From Halichondria panicea (taxonomy: Eukaryota > Porifera > Demospongiae > Suberitida > Halichondriidae), in assembly GCF_963675165.1 (NCBI RefSeq), contig NC_087389.1, positions 1,212,001 to 1,276,000 of the forward strand: DNA of 64,000 bases. The letters run 5' to 3'. Made by a program: the position numbers and the translations under genes. The notes under the pieces were generated by a model, which ran no database searches, was not told where the DNA came from, and was given only the letters and a program-made list of their open reading frames with translations. This document shows, one piece after another, positions 14,794-25,308 of this stretch; positions within the stretch are counted from its first letter, which is position 1, and every line of letters begins with the position of its first letter.

Positions 14794-16855
14794 TTATTTT
14801 GACGATTTCTTTGCTGTCCCAATATTGCATTGGTTCACCTGCATGGGATATAGCAACAGTAGTAATGGAGTGGTCATTAGCACACTGAAACAGTACTCAC
14901 AGTTGTGGCAAAACGCAGGGAACACAGTGTCTCCTGGTATGACTCAGCTTGGGGGGAGACATTCACAAACATGAGCCTGCAAGCAACACAAGAGAATGCA
15001 CAATGGTTTAGAATGCACTCAAGTCAACGGGCTTGGCTGTAGCTAAGGTAAACCACAGTGCACACACTATACCACACAACATACGTCTTGCTGTTTCCTC
15101 CTAGAGAGTTTTGCAAGAGATAGGTGAGTTTGGAGTTTCTATACGGAATGTGCGACTCCTTGTTGGCCAGGGCCATGATCACAGAGCCCAGGTTGCTCAG
15201 GCTCTTGTTGATGCTCTTGGTCTCCTTGAGCCTATCTCCAGCAGAGCCAGACTGTGACAGCCGCTCAGAGCCGGCCAGGTCCACCAGGTTCAGTATTCCT
15301 GAGTGGGGGAGAGAACAAAGTCACACATTTTTGCAGCTGCTTTTTTATCAAAAATTGAAAAAATGTATTGTACTCTGCTAAGCACGCACGCACACACACA
15401 CACACTTACCACGACAGCTCTCTTTAGTTGCTTCATTCCTGCCTGTGATAGTTAGAATGAAGACAGAGTGGCTCCTGGACGACCTCTCGTTGCACTGAGT
15501 GGATGCCACAGCCCTGTTCTTGGAGGCACGCTCAAGCAATTTCTGTACCTGCACAGAACGCGAGAAGAGAAGTCATGTGATTGGGAAAACATTCTACATG
15601 TACGTATAATATACCAGTTACATTTAACATGTTATCAGTAAGTATAATTTAATGAAGGCACAGCTACTGGTAGATGCACAAACCTGCTTTTGGGAGGTGA
15701 CAACAGAGGGAGTGACATTGGTGACATAGACCTCCCCTGCGTGTTGTGGGTCCTTCTTGATGTCTATTGTCTGAGTAGTGCTGGACAGGAGGTCACGAAG
15801 ACTCTCATTATAGATCTCAAGGAACATGGCCTCCATCTTGTACTGCAAGGAATAATTATATATACAAGTGTGTAAGAAGAAGTGAACTACAACAAAATGA
15901 TGATACGTGGATGTTATGTGCGAATAAAATGTATCTGTACAACATTCTGACTCAAAATTAATGCTTTTACATGTCATATACTTTTATTTTGTTTAAGGTA
16001 CACAGATTGACCCCTCACCTCCCATCCCTGCTCCCTGAGTTGAAGAGCTGATGAGAACACTTGATCGACTGCTCGTGGGATCATGCCCTTCATGTCCCCC
16101 TCACTCTCCAGCAACACTCTCTCCTCCGGACCCTCCATAGTGAATGTCTTCCCAGAGCCAGTCTAAACAGAGAGATACACATGTCACAACAAATTAAAGA
16201 GAGCGTACAGCTGATTTCACTCTATACTGTAGCAATGTTCAACTCTGCCACACATGTACAGTACTGGCCAGTACATACATTGTACATATCACGTTGTTTA
16301 TATAATTATAGCAACCAAGAATGATGAACGTATAAGTAGTGCAGCTGCCTGTGATGACTTACTTGACCATAAGCAAAAATGCAGACATTGTAGCCGTCCA
16401 AAGCGCTCTGCACTAGCTGTGATATCTCAGAAAAGACAAACTGCTGGCTACTGTTAGGGCCAAACACTCTGTCAAACGTAAACTCGTAGTTCTTTTTAGC
16501 CTGTGAATGAAAATGTGTATACAAATGAACAAGTTTATGATATCAAATAAAACACACCTTATCTTGAGATGAGAGCTCAATCGAGAGCTTCTTCTGGTCA
16601 TTGTTTGAGTCAGGGTATGTGAGGCCTAGCACAGACGTGGACGACTGCCCTCCATTCTTGGAGCCCCTGGAGGAACCTCCGGATGTAGAGGACTCCCGAC
16701 CGGCATCATCGATGAGATAGCCAGCGTCAGTGGGGAGGAGCGGACGCACTCGACAAAACACACGGATGTTGCCTTCAGTGTGTGGATGGATGATGTACGT
16801 ATATTACACAGCTACGTACATGTATGATACTAAAGAGAATACAGTGTGGTTAGAT

Positions 16856-16892
<37 letters not shown>

Positions 16893-18397
16893 AATACGAA
16901 CCTTTGAGTTCCTGTATCCTGTTATGGAGAGCTCTTCTAGTCATCTCGTCCTCTCTTATCCGTCCCTGATAATCACCGACAAGGCACTGGAGCTCGATTA
17001 CATTCTGCTCAAGTGACGAGATAGTGGCAGCTTTGCGCACGCCATCAGATACTGCACAATCTCGAGCCACCTGCAGCAATAGAAACAACCTCTCTTATAC
17101 ACTATCCTGATAAATATGCACAACAGTAGGACGGTACACACTTGGCTAGCGCAACTGCATTCATGTGATTCACATTTCTTTTACTCCTACTGATCAGAAA
17201 ATACATCAATGTATTTACCAATTACTAATTGGTAAATCTACCTTTGTTGCCTCCAGTTCGCTCTGCACTGCGGACATGTTGGCCATTGTCTGGGAGAGTG
17301 CTGTCCTCAGACTAGCTACCTCAGTACGACTCAGAGACAGACTGGCATCTAGTTCACTCGCTCTGCACTCAATGGCTGCCTTTGATCGCTCCATACTCTC
17401 TAGATCTCGCTTGGTAGCCGATATCGTCTCCTCCAGTTCCTGTGAAATGAAAACAGTATAATTTATGGTAACAACTCGAATTCTAACAGACATAACTATT
17501 TGCCAAGTAGCAAATCTCTTTGAAATAGCTAGCAAAACAGTTCCTACATAGCTGGCCATTTATGAGCACAAAGGTAATGCTCACCTTGATCTGTGAGTGT
17601 GCGACAGTCTTCTCCTCTTCCTTGGCCTGGATGGTGGTCTCCTGGGTCTCTTTAAGTCGCTCCAGCTCGCCCAGACGTCCGGCAAAACTATCTAACTGAT
17701 TGCGCAGAGTATCAATAGTGGACACTGATGACTTATGGTCAGCAGCCATGTCCTGCAAGGAAACCTTTATCAAGAAATCAGTACATACATAATTATTAGC
17801 ACATTAAAAATATTAGCGCTATAGGGTTGGTATGGGTGATTAGGTAAGATAATAGATACCACAGCAGCCTACCTGTAGTTGTCCTTTCAAGTCCCATGCT
17901 GGTCTCTTAGGAGCTTTCCCACTAGTAGCAGCAGAGGATGTTTTGGTATTGGAAACAGTGCACTTGGTAACGGGTGCTTTTAGTGGAGCTTTAGTTGCTC
18001 TGGTACTACTCCTTACAGCTGTTGATTTGAATGTAGTGGTCTTTACGGGTGGCTTAGTGATGACTTTGGCAGGTTTAGTGACAGGTTTAGTGGTAGAGGA
18101 GAAAGTCTTGGCTCGTTTTACAGCCGGACCATTCTGTAAACGCATAACACAAGTGAAGTTATTATTGATGTTTAGGATAATTATAATGACTGATGAAGGG
18201 TGTCACCTCTTTGCCGTTTGATGACTGCTCAACTTGAGAGAGTGGTCTCTTTCTACCCACAGTGGCTGGCTGAGGGAGACGAGAGGGCTTGGGGATCCCA
18301 GTGTTCTTAGCGGATAATGGTACTCTCTGTGTACATGTACAGATGTGTCATACTTCAATCATTTTCAAGCCTCATACTTTATAGATACCTTCTCCAT
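14794..18397 (-). CDS. KIFC1: Kinesin-14 motor, KIFC1/HSET/Ncd type
   Basis: Starts MEK at 18397 and ends [14 protein letters not shown] at 14794, nearly the same ending as human KIFC1. N-terminal basic Pro/Ser/Thr/Lys-rich tail ([13 protein letters not shown], probable nuclear localisation and microtubule-binding region), then a coiled-coil stalk over several exons, the neck-motor start ([20 protein letters not shown]), P-loop [13 protein letters not shown] split by an intron after GQ, switch [12 protein letters not shown], switch [11 protein letters not shown], and [15 protein letters not shown]. The motor is C-terminal, which defines kinesin-14. Family role: minus-end-directed motor that bundles spindle microtubules and clusters centrosomes. 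Divergent from PGPEP1 with about 240 bp between starts. Confidence 0.96.
16858..16893. repeat. (TG)n microsatellite at a KIFC1 donor site
   Basis: Runs of TG on +, so (CA)n on the coding strand, starting about ten bases after the donor that follows the RIQELKG exon. Confidence 0.9.
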
Positions 18398-18639
18398 TCT
18401 CTGGTAGACGTCGAGTACAGGCTTAATTGAAGAAACTGTCACGGCTCAAACACTGATGAGAAGATCAAAGAAGAAGAAACTCGGATTTCAAAACTGCTTT
18501 AAAAATCAATTTGATTGGCGAACGATAATTTAACCACGCCCCCATAAAATTGCTGATTCAGCACTCTACCAAATCTGTCACGCCCCCCTACTATTTAGGG
18601 GGCGTGGTAGGGGTATGTCCATTTGTTTATTTATCCAAG
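18398..18639. promoter_or_regulatory. bidirectional promoter KIFC1 / PGPEP1 with Maf-type palindrome
   Basis: 242 bp between divergent start codons. It holds TGCTGATTCAGCA at 18551-18563, one base from the 13-bp Maf recognition element TGCTGA(C/G)TCAGCA, a reverse CCAAT box (GATTGGCGAA, about 18513), and two CACGCCCCC GC-rich boxes (about 18534 and 18580). The same palindrome occurs in the PHRF1/MOB promoter. Confidence 0.6.
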
Positions 18640-19269
18640 ATGTCTTCAGAGCAGCTACATGTACATGTAACAGAAAGCAAAGGCCCAGTTCTTGTGACAG
18701 GATTTGGACCTTTCGGCCATCACGCTATAAATGCCAGCTGGGAAGCTGTCAAGGAGCTGGGAAAACTGGGAATCGAGTACAAATCAAAGAAAGTATCTCT
18801 AGAGACCAGGCAGATCCCGGTTGTGTACAGTGAAGTGTCCTCAACTGTCCCTGGGCTACACGAAGAAGTCAACCCTCGTCTGTGCGTTCATGTTGGAGTC
18901 TCCCCGTATACAGTGATGAAGTTGGAGAGATGTGGCAGGAACAATGGCTATCAAATGAGCGACATTTACGGCCGTACTCCTTCGTCAGAATGCTGTGTGT
19001 CTGGAGGTCCGGATGCCATCACTACTAGATTTGACATTGATAAAGTTTGTCAAAAGCTTAGCCTGAAGCAACACGATGTTAAAGTCAAAGTTTCTGAAGA
19101 TGCTGGCCGTTATCTGTGTGATTTCATCTACTACACATCGTTACACACGAGTAAAGCTCCCGTGCTGTTTGTCCATGTTCCTGAGTTGGGAAATCCCTAT
19201 TCTGCCTCTGAACTGGCCCATGCTTTGAGGGATCTCATTGAGTTACTGTTGGAAGAACTTAACAACTGA
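18640..19269 (+). CDS. PGPEP1: Pyroglutamyl-peptidase I
   Basis: A single uninterrupted exon of 209 residues, the same length as human PGPEP1. The second in-frame ATG (18640) is chosen because it gives the family length and start (PVLVTGFGPFGHHAINASWE). Catalytic features visible: the Cys in VSEDAGRYLCDFIYY and the His in VLFVHVPEL. Also CVHVGVS and ERCGRNNGY. Family role: cytosolic cysteine peptidase (C15) removing N-terminal pyroglutamate from peptides. It is the only complete gene in the window without introns. Confidence 0.96.
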   Translation: MSSEQLHVHVTESKGPVLVTGFGPFGHHAINASWEAVKELGKLGIEYKSKKVSLETRQIPVVYSEVSSTVPGLHEEVNPRLCVHVGVSPYTVMKLERCGRNNGYQMSDIYGRTPSSECCVSGGPDAITTRFDIDKVCQKLSLKQHDVKVKVSEDAGRYLCDFIYYTSLHTSKAPVLFVHVPELGNPYSASELAHALRDLIELLLEELNN

Positions 19270-19472
19270 CTGAATTATTTTTAGTGTCTGTTAGATAGCT
19301 AAGAAGTACAAGTTTAATCTGTTCATATCTCATTGCTCTCTATAATAATTATTATGTTCCATTTGTAAAATAATTATCATAAGACACTGCACAGCAATGC
19401 ATAATAATATAACAGAGTAACATGATTCAAAATGCATATATATTGTAATACAACGATGTCATGTGATCTAAT

Positions 19473-22405
19473 TTAATTATTGTACAGAAACACATAATCG
19501 GCCACAAGTTTCCTAACTCTGTCCACACTCGTCGCCTTTCCCTGCATGACCTTCGAAGTGGCTCTTTCAAATATTCGTTGATACTGACGACTGGTGACCT
19601 CTCCAATACAATGATACTGGTCTAATTCTGTCTTAATAAGGTATCGAACAGTGGGTAGTGACGTCACATTGACGGTAGAGGAGGAGGGCTCTTGAGGTGA
19701 AGGGGGATCGAGTGATTCACGAATGGTTCCGTCAACCATAGACCACGTACATGTACGCTGCTGCTGGTATATTGGGGTAGTAGCTTGGCTGGTCACTTGT
19801 CCATTGACTGGATGAGGTGAAGGGGGGAGTGATTCACGAATGGTTCTGTCAACCATAGACCACGTACATGTACGCTGCTGCTGGTATAGTGGGGTAGCTT
19901 GGCTGGTCACTTGTCCATTGACTGGATCAGTTTCGATATTGGACGGTGAGTCGTTCCTCCATTCATCGATGTCATAGTAGTCACTAGAGTTGTACATACA
20001 ATCTGTGGTGGTTTTGATTTCATTACAACGGGGAGGAGGAGAGGGCTGCTTGTCTGTGGGCGTGACTGGCTCACTCGAATCATCTCCTATTGGAAAAGAA
20101 TGGCAAAATATACAAATCCTTTAAAGGCATGTACTGTACAAACACCACACGAAGTAGCTCTACACAAGCGTATACTTTACTTGAAAAATGCAAGATATTT
20201 ACGAAATCTCAGACAGATACACAGTGGTTTGCAGAACAGTTGTCATACTCGTAGCAGCAAGTCAGGCGATGACTCTCAAGTGTGTTGTGGTTTTGTGGTG
20301 GTCTGATCACACTAGACCTTCCACTCTGATGAGTCATGCATGACAGCAATTTCAAACGAGATTCCTCTTTTGAAAATGCTGTCATGACTCATCATGAGAA
20401 AGGTCCTATAGTGTGACCACAACACACTTGAGAGTCACCCCCTACTGCTACTGCAAAACCACTTAGTGTAGTTTAGAACTCACTCAGTGGTATGATGGTC
20501 CCATCCCTCTGTATAATGTTATTCTTGCTGTTGAGGTCATCTAGACCCTGCCGGATCTCATCTAATAGCCCAGCATTTCCTCCAGTAGCGACACTCAACC
20601 CAGTACTCAATCCTGAGCGAGAAGGTGTGGTGATGTAAGTAGAGCTTCTCTCTTGGAGTCGTCTTCCCTCAGGAACTGTTCTCCTCCCAATCTCGGAAGC
20701 AATTCTCATGGGAATTTTTTTGAGCTTTTGGTTGACATAGCCAGACTGAGGGGTGGGGAAATTTCTCTGTGGTGTGTGTAGGAATGAGGCTCCAGATTCG
20801 AGGATGATTTTCCGAGCGTTCTTAAGACCGGTGTTAAAGTCAGTGTGTCTGTATGACTCTCTAACAGCAGCTCGATAGACGTTCTGTTGAGGAGTATAAG
20901 AAGCCACAGTACGGGCCAAGCTTCTGGTTTTCATTCGCTCTCGTTGTGCAGGGGTAATATGGGGTCTCGCTTGATATAGTGCATCTTTAAGGAGTTTACG
21001 AGCGGCTTTTTTCTCTTTTTTCTTTGTTTTAGATCGTTTTCTCTTGCCAAGAACTAACTTTGGTCTTTTGCGTTTGTGTCTCTTTTTTTTGGTCGTCATT
21101 TTGGGTAGAGTGTTTGGTCTTGAAGTGGAAGGTTGGGAATCAGCTGTCGAAAATTTAGAATTACTTGCTTGCGATGTTTGTAGAAGATTGGAAACTTGAG
21201 ACTTTATTCTGAACCGGGGATACATTGGTATAACTAAAACGGAGCAAGGTTTGATTCGAAGGTGAGATTTTGAAGACGAGTCTGCTTCCATTTTGACAGG
21301 AGCACTAGCCGAGTCTTTTCCGAGTCTTGAGATGGGTATGGTCGGTTGTCGTCCTGTACTACTCCCTGAAAATTGTCTCAAGAGTTCAACATACGAAGCT
21401 CTTGAATCATCAGATGGTTGGGCTTGAGTAGTCACAGCAGTAGTAGTGATGGGTGCTCTACACGGCTCTCCAGATGATGAGTTGGTGGTATTACTTTGAT
21501 CTTCAACATCATCATTCACAATGTCCATGTCTTCTGATTCATCAGAGCTCTCACTAACAAGGATCCGGGGGGCTCCAATCGCACAAACGTTCTGAACAGT
21601 TCGTTGTATTCTAATTTCATCAATATCAGAGTCGGATTCACTTTCTTCTGTATCTGTTATGACCACTCTTGATTCGCTACGTCTCGGTCCAGTGTTGATA
21701 CCAGATCCTGAGCTAGAGTCCCATTCGAAGCTGGCCTCAGTTTCAGTAGACGAGAAATCTGCTTGATGCTGTGCGTCAACGATTGGTTTACAGACAGGGC
21801 AATACCAGTCGTCTTGAGGTACCTCAGGCAGTGGAGGAGACAAACAGTCCAAGTGGTACCTATAGTCGGGAAAGGTATGATATTGATATACTTCAAGTTA
21901 CTCTGCTCACCCTTTATCGCATCCATCACAGAGAAGAAGTTGGTTCTCTCTGTGATGGTTCTGGCATACCTGTGAGAATGCACACACAGTACATAGCGAT
22001 TCGATTAGCAGTGCTCACAATCTCACCTCACAATGAGTTAAATCAGGTTCCTCAGTTTCTATCGCCTTATCTGGAACATAGACCTGAACATCAAACGGAG
22101 ATACAATTATGACCTATGGGCGGGAGTACGCAATGGACACTGGACTTACTCTTTCCACACACTCTCCCAGAACAGTATTAAATACTTCAATGGTGTTGAA
22201 CTTAATACGATCCACTGGACAACTGTTCACGATCTGCGAGGAAAGAGTTTATGGAGTTAAAATTAATTGATACTGAGCTTCTAATCACCTTGGCCCACTC
22301 CAAAATGCAGTTGTAACAAAATACATGGTCACACGGCTCAGGTTTTCCAAGCCTGGAACATCTTAGTCTCTTCAGACAGATACTACAAGTACAGCTCTCT
22401 TCCAT
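19473..22405 (-). CDS. PHRF1: PHD and RING finger protein (PHRF1)
   Basis: Start at 22405. A RING finger comes first: CTCSICLKRL, CDHVFCYNCILEWAK, NSCPVDRIKF, with the CPVD last pair also seen in human PHRF1. A PHD finger follows: HCEVC, ENQLLLCDGCDKGYHLDCLS, QDDWYCPVC, split by introns. One large exon (about 21852-20485) encodes a Ser/acidic region, a strongly basic KKKRHKRKRPKLVLGKRKR block and a Ser/Arg region. The last exon (about 20087-19473) ends with YLIKTELDQYHCIGEVTS...VRKLVADYVFLYNN, matching the C-terminal helical block of PHRF1, which in vertebrates binds the phosphorylated RNA polymerase II CTD. Family role: E3 ubiquitin ligase that reads histone H3 and links to TGF-beta signalling and DNA repair. 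The last exon holds a tandem duplication. Divergent from MOB. Confidence 0.93.
19694..19926. repeat. tandem duplication inside PHRF1 coding exon
   Basis: Two adjacent copies of about 115-118 bp, more than 90 percent alike by eye, each encoding VNGQVTSQAT followed by YQQQRTCTWSMVD and TIRESL. Both copies stay in frame. Confidence 0.93.
20250..20460. repeat. fold-back MITE in PHRF1 intron
   Basis: Long imperfect palindrome. Left arm has GATGACTCTCAAGTGTG and GATGAGTCATGCATGACAGC; right arm has the reverse complements GCTGTCATGACTCATC and CACACTTGAGAGTCACC. Outer GTAGCAG / CTGCTAC ends. About 210 bp, no coding capacity. Confidence 0.8.
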
Positions 22406-22719
22406 GGCTAGCTAGCTAGCTAGCTCACAGCTCACATCAGTCTCTGTCTTTGTTTAAAGGTCCATGCTTGTAGTAATTAGCTAGATTAGTGGGCGTGGCT
22501 CAATAGCTGCTGAATCAGCAGCATGGGAAATGCCCAATCAAGTTGCGCATTGTAATCACTGATTATCACGTGACCTTTGTACTCTAACAGAAGAACAGCA
22601 GTTTTGGTCTAGTAAAGAGTGGTTTTGAGGTCCAGAAATCCAGTGTGTCTGTGTTCTATGTGGACAGGAGTTGATGAGAGTGTCCCTTGAAGCCGTCCCC
22701 TCGATTGGCTGTCTTCAAG
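22406..22719. promoter_or_regulatory. bidirectional promoter PHRF1 / MOB with Maf-type palindrome and E-box
   Basis: 314 bp between divergent starts. TGCTGAATCAGCA at 22508-22520 is the exact reverse complement of the palindrome at 18551. CACGTG lies at about 22568-22573. A GCTAGCTAGCTAGC run lies directly 5' of the PHRF1 ATG. Confidence 0.6.
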
Positions 22720-24985
22720 ATGGCTCTGTCCTCCTTTTTCGGATCCTCTAAGTATGTCTGATATTAAACTTGTATATGATTGTTTTTTAACACTACTACT
22801 TAGTTTTTTTTCAACTGTGTAGTTATGTACATTAACATTCACTGTGGATATTAGTATGATACGAGTGTATGTTCCCTTGTACCACACTATAAGCTCTCGC
22901 CGTTAAGAATCTTTCTAACTTAAATATTGAAATTGAAGTAGTTTATTTTGCAGGTGTTTGCATTTCACCATTCCCCAATAGAGTTTTGCACAAACATGTT
23001 TTGTACTTTACCCAACAGAAAGTATTTATAGCTTTGTGGCTTTCACTACCTCAGGAAAGCATTTAACTTTCAAGGTTTCCAATCAATGCTTCTATTTATC
23101 TGTGTTGACTCAGAGAGTGATATCGTGAATGATTCCATGTTATGGTGTTATCGTAGCGTGGTTAGCGTGTATCATATTAGCATTCCTAGAGCTCAAATGA
23201 CTAGTAGACGCGTATATACCCCAATCATGAATTGTCTTAGCTGTGGTATTGAAATGACTGTGGTATTGAAATGATTTGATTCCCACGCTTAAGTTATCTG
23301 CCCATTTCTATTAAACCTCGGGATATCATTCCACGCAAGCATGCAACTTATAGTTAGCTCCTCTGATGAGTGTGGGACAACAATACTGGACAGGATGTAA
23401 CTGTGTGTGTGTGCGTGTAAGATGAGCACAGCTGTATTAAGTATCTGAAGCCTAGAACTAGTTAGGTGTTGGAGTGATCCATTATAGTGATTGGAATGTT
23501 CCCCCTGAGATTGTTTGTTTGCGAGTAGGAAAGGCTATATATTGACTTTCAGTCAGCAGCTTATCAATTGTCAGTATGGATTCAGTGTGCACACATTTTA
23601 GAGCCTCACCTGCATTGTAGCATTGTCATAGTGATTCACACATTGTATCCCTACTATACCTTTACTTGTGTTGCTCTGTCCCTACAGAAAATTAGCCACA
23701 GTAAACACTACACCAGAAGAGAAATTATTTCTGGAGCCCGACACACTACAGCTCTACATGGCAGTTGCAGGGCAACTCCCACGGCTCACGAAACTACCTC
23801 CCCAGTGCGACATGCACGAGTGGCTGGCCACTAATTGTGAGAACAGTAACATTAGGAGTAATTTACACGTGATCACAACAATGTTTTTCTTTTCCCAGCA
23901 CTCTCGTTTTTCAACCACGTGAACGTTCAGGTGGGAGCAATATCAGCACTGTGTTCCTGTGGCTCAATGACAGCAGGGAAAGAGTAAGTGGGGTCGGATC
24001 GGAATGTTTTTATGGCCTGAACTGTCTCATATAAAGTTGTGGTGTTGAGTTCATAGTTCATAGTTCATAGTTTTATACACGTCCTCCATTTGCAGAACGT
24101 TTGAATGGCTTGAGGACAAGAAAGGCAAGAAGCTGACTAAAACTCCAGCCAAGCAGTTCATAGACACCTCTCTGTCACAGATACATAAGCAGTTGGAGGA
24201 CGAGACCATATTCCCTACAAAGTTTGGTAAGTAGATATCATGCTCTCGTTCATTCTAGCTACGTCTACAAGTCATGTAAACGGGTGTGTGTGCTAGGGCT
24301 TGTTACTTTACTAGTACAGAATTGTCCCTATTTGCTTTTTAATAATATGTTTACTTTGTAGCTGTAGTAGCTCAGCTAAAGCTTGTTTTGTGCAAACACT
24401 CATGTGTACAGATTTTCTTGGTATTGGTGGTGGTATACTTCTCTGGTGTGTGTTCGTGCATGATTGAAGTTCCATAATTAAGCATAATTAATCTCGTGAA
24501 ATCAGCCATACGTACCTGGCCATGCTTATAGACATGCTTTGAGGAGTAACTTTGACTTTGTGTTCATGTATTAATTTATTGTGTAATGACACACGACTAA
24601 ATTGACACACATGCACACACATTCACGCCTAGGATTGGAATTCCCACCAGAATTTGGAGCTGTTGTCAAAAAGATTTTTCGGACTTATTTTGCAATTCTG
24701 GCTCACATATATTACCATCACTTCAAGTCGATGCTGAGACTCAGTCTTCACGAGGGACTCAATACGTTGTTCCTACACCTTGTCTACTTCGTACAAGAGT
24801 TCTCTCTAATGGAGCAGCGTGAACTGCAGTGTTTGGATGAACTCATTTCAAAACTGTGTGAAATTGATAAAGAGTACACCAAGAACCCTCCTAAGGTGGA
24901 AACTGACGGATTGTTGTCCGCTGCTCAATCAAAAATTGAAACTAAACAAAAGTCAAATTCATTAGCAGCGGAGTCCAAGACCTGA
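22720..24985 (+). CDS. MOB2: MOB family kinase activator, MOB2-like
   Basis: Five exons in frame from MALSSFFGSSKK at 22720 to TGA 24983-24985. Blocks: EEKLFLEPDTLQLYM, LPRLTKLPPQCDMHEWLATN, FFNHVNVQVGAIS, KKGKKLTKTPAKQFID, LEDETIFPTKFGLEFPPEF, LAHIYYHHFKSMLRLSLHEG, LNTLFLHLVYFVQEFSLM. FPTKFGLEFP and LNTLFLH favour MOB2 over MOB1. The two zinc-binding His are present (HIYYHHF), but the Cys pair is altered: LCSCGSM where relatives have C-x4-C. The C-terminal extension (about 35 residues, Lys/Ser/Thr-rich) is unlike vertebrate MOBs. Family role: binds and regulates NDR/LATS-class kinases. MOB2 competes with MOB1 for NDR kinases. Confidence 0.85.
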
Positions 24986-25084
24986 TAGCATCTTCCGATC
25001 GAGTGTATATGTAGTGTTGAACTAGTTATTTTCACCTGTTAATATTCTTTATTTTTAATTGTATGTTGTATGTTGTTAATCATA

Positions 25085-25107
25085 TTATTATTATTATTAT
25101 TATTATT
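25085..25107. repeat. (ATT)n microsatellite
   Basis: Eight or so ATT units in the 3' flank of the MOB gene. Confidence 0.9.
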
Positions 25108-25308
25108 GGTACTTGATCATCTTTAGCTCTAGCAAAATTTTTATGCCATTTTGATTGTTGTTCACTGTGGTAATTAATTTTAATTTCAGAATGGTCGCTG
25201 TAATAGGAGCGTTACGTAATAAATAAATGCGAAACGCAAAGAAGGTGTGTCCTCCTAGTACTATAGTGGAGCTAGTGTTGTGAAGCCGTCTCCTAAATGC
25301 AGTAAGAG

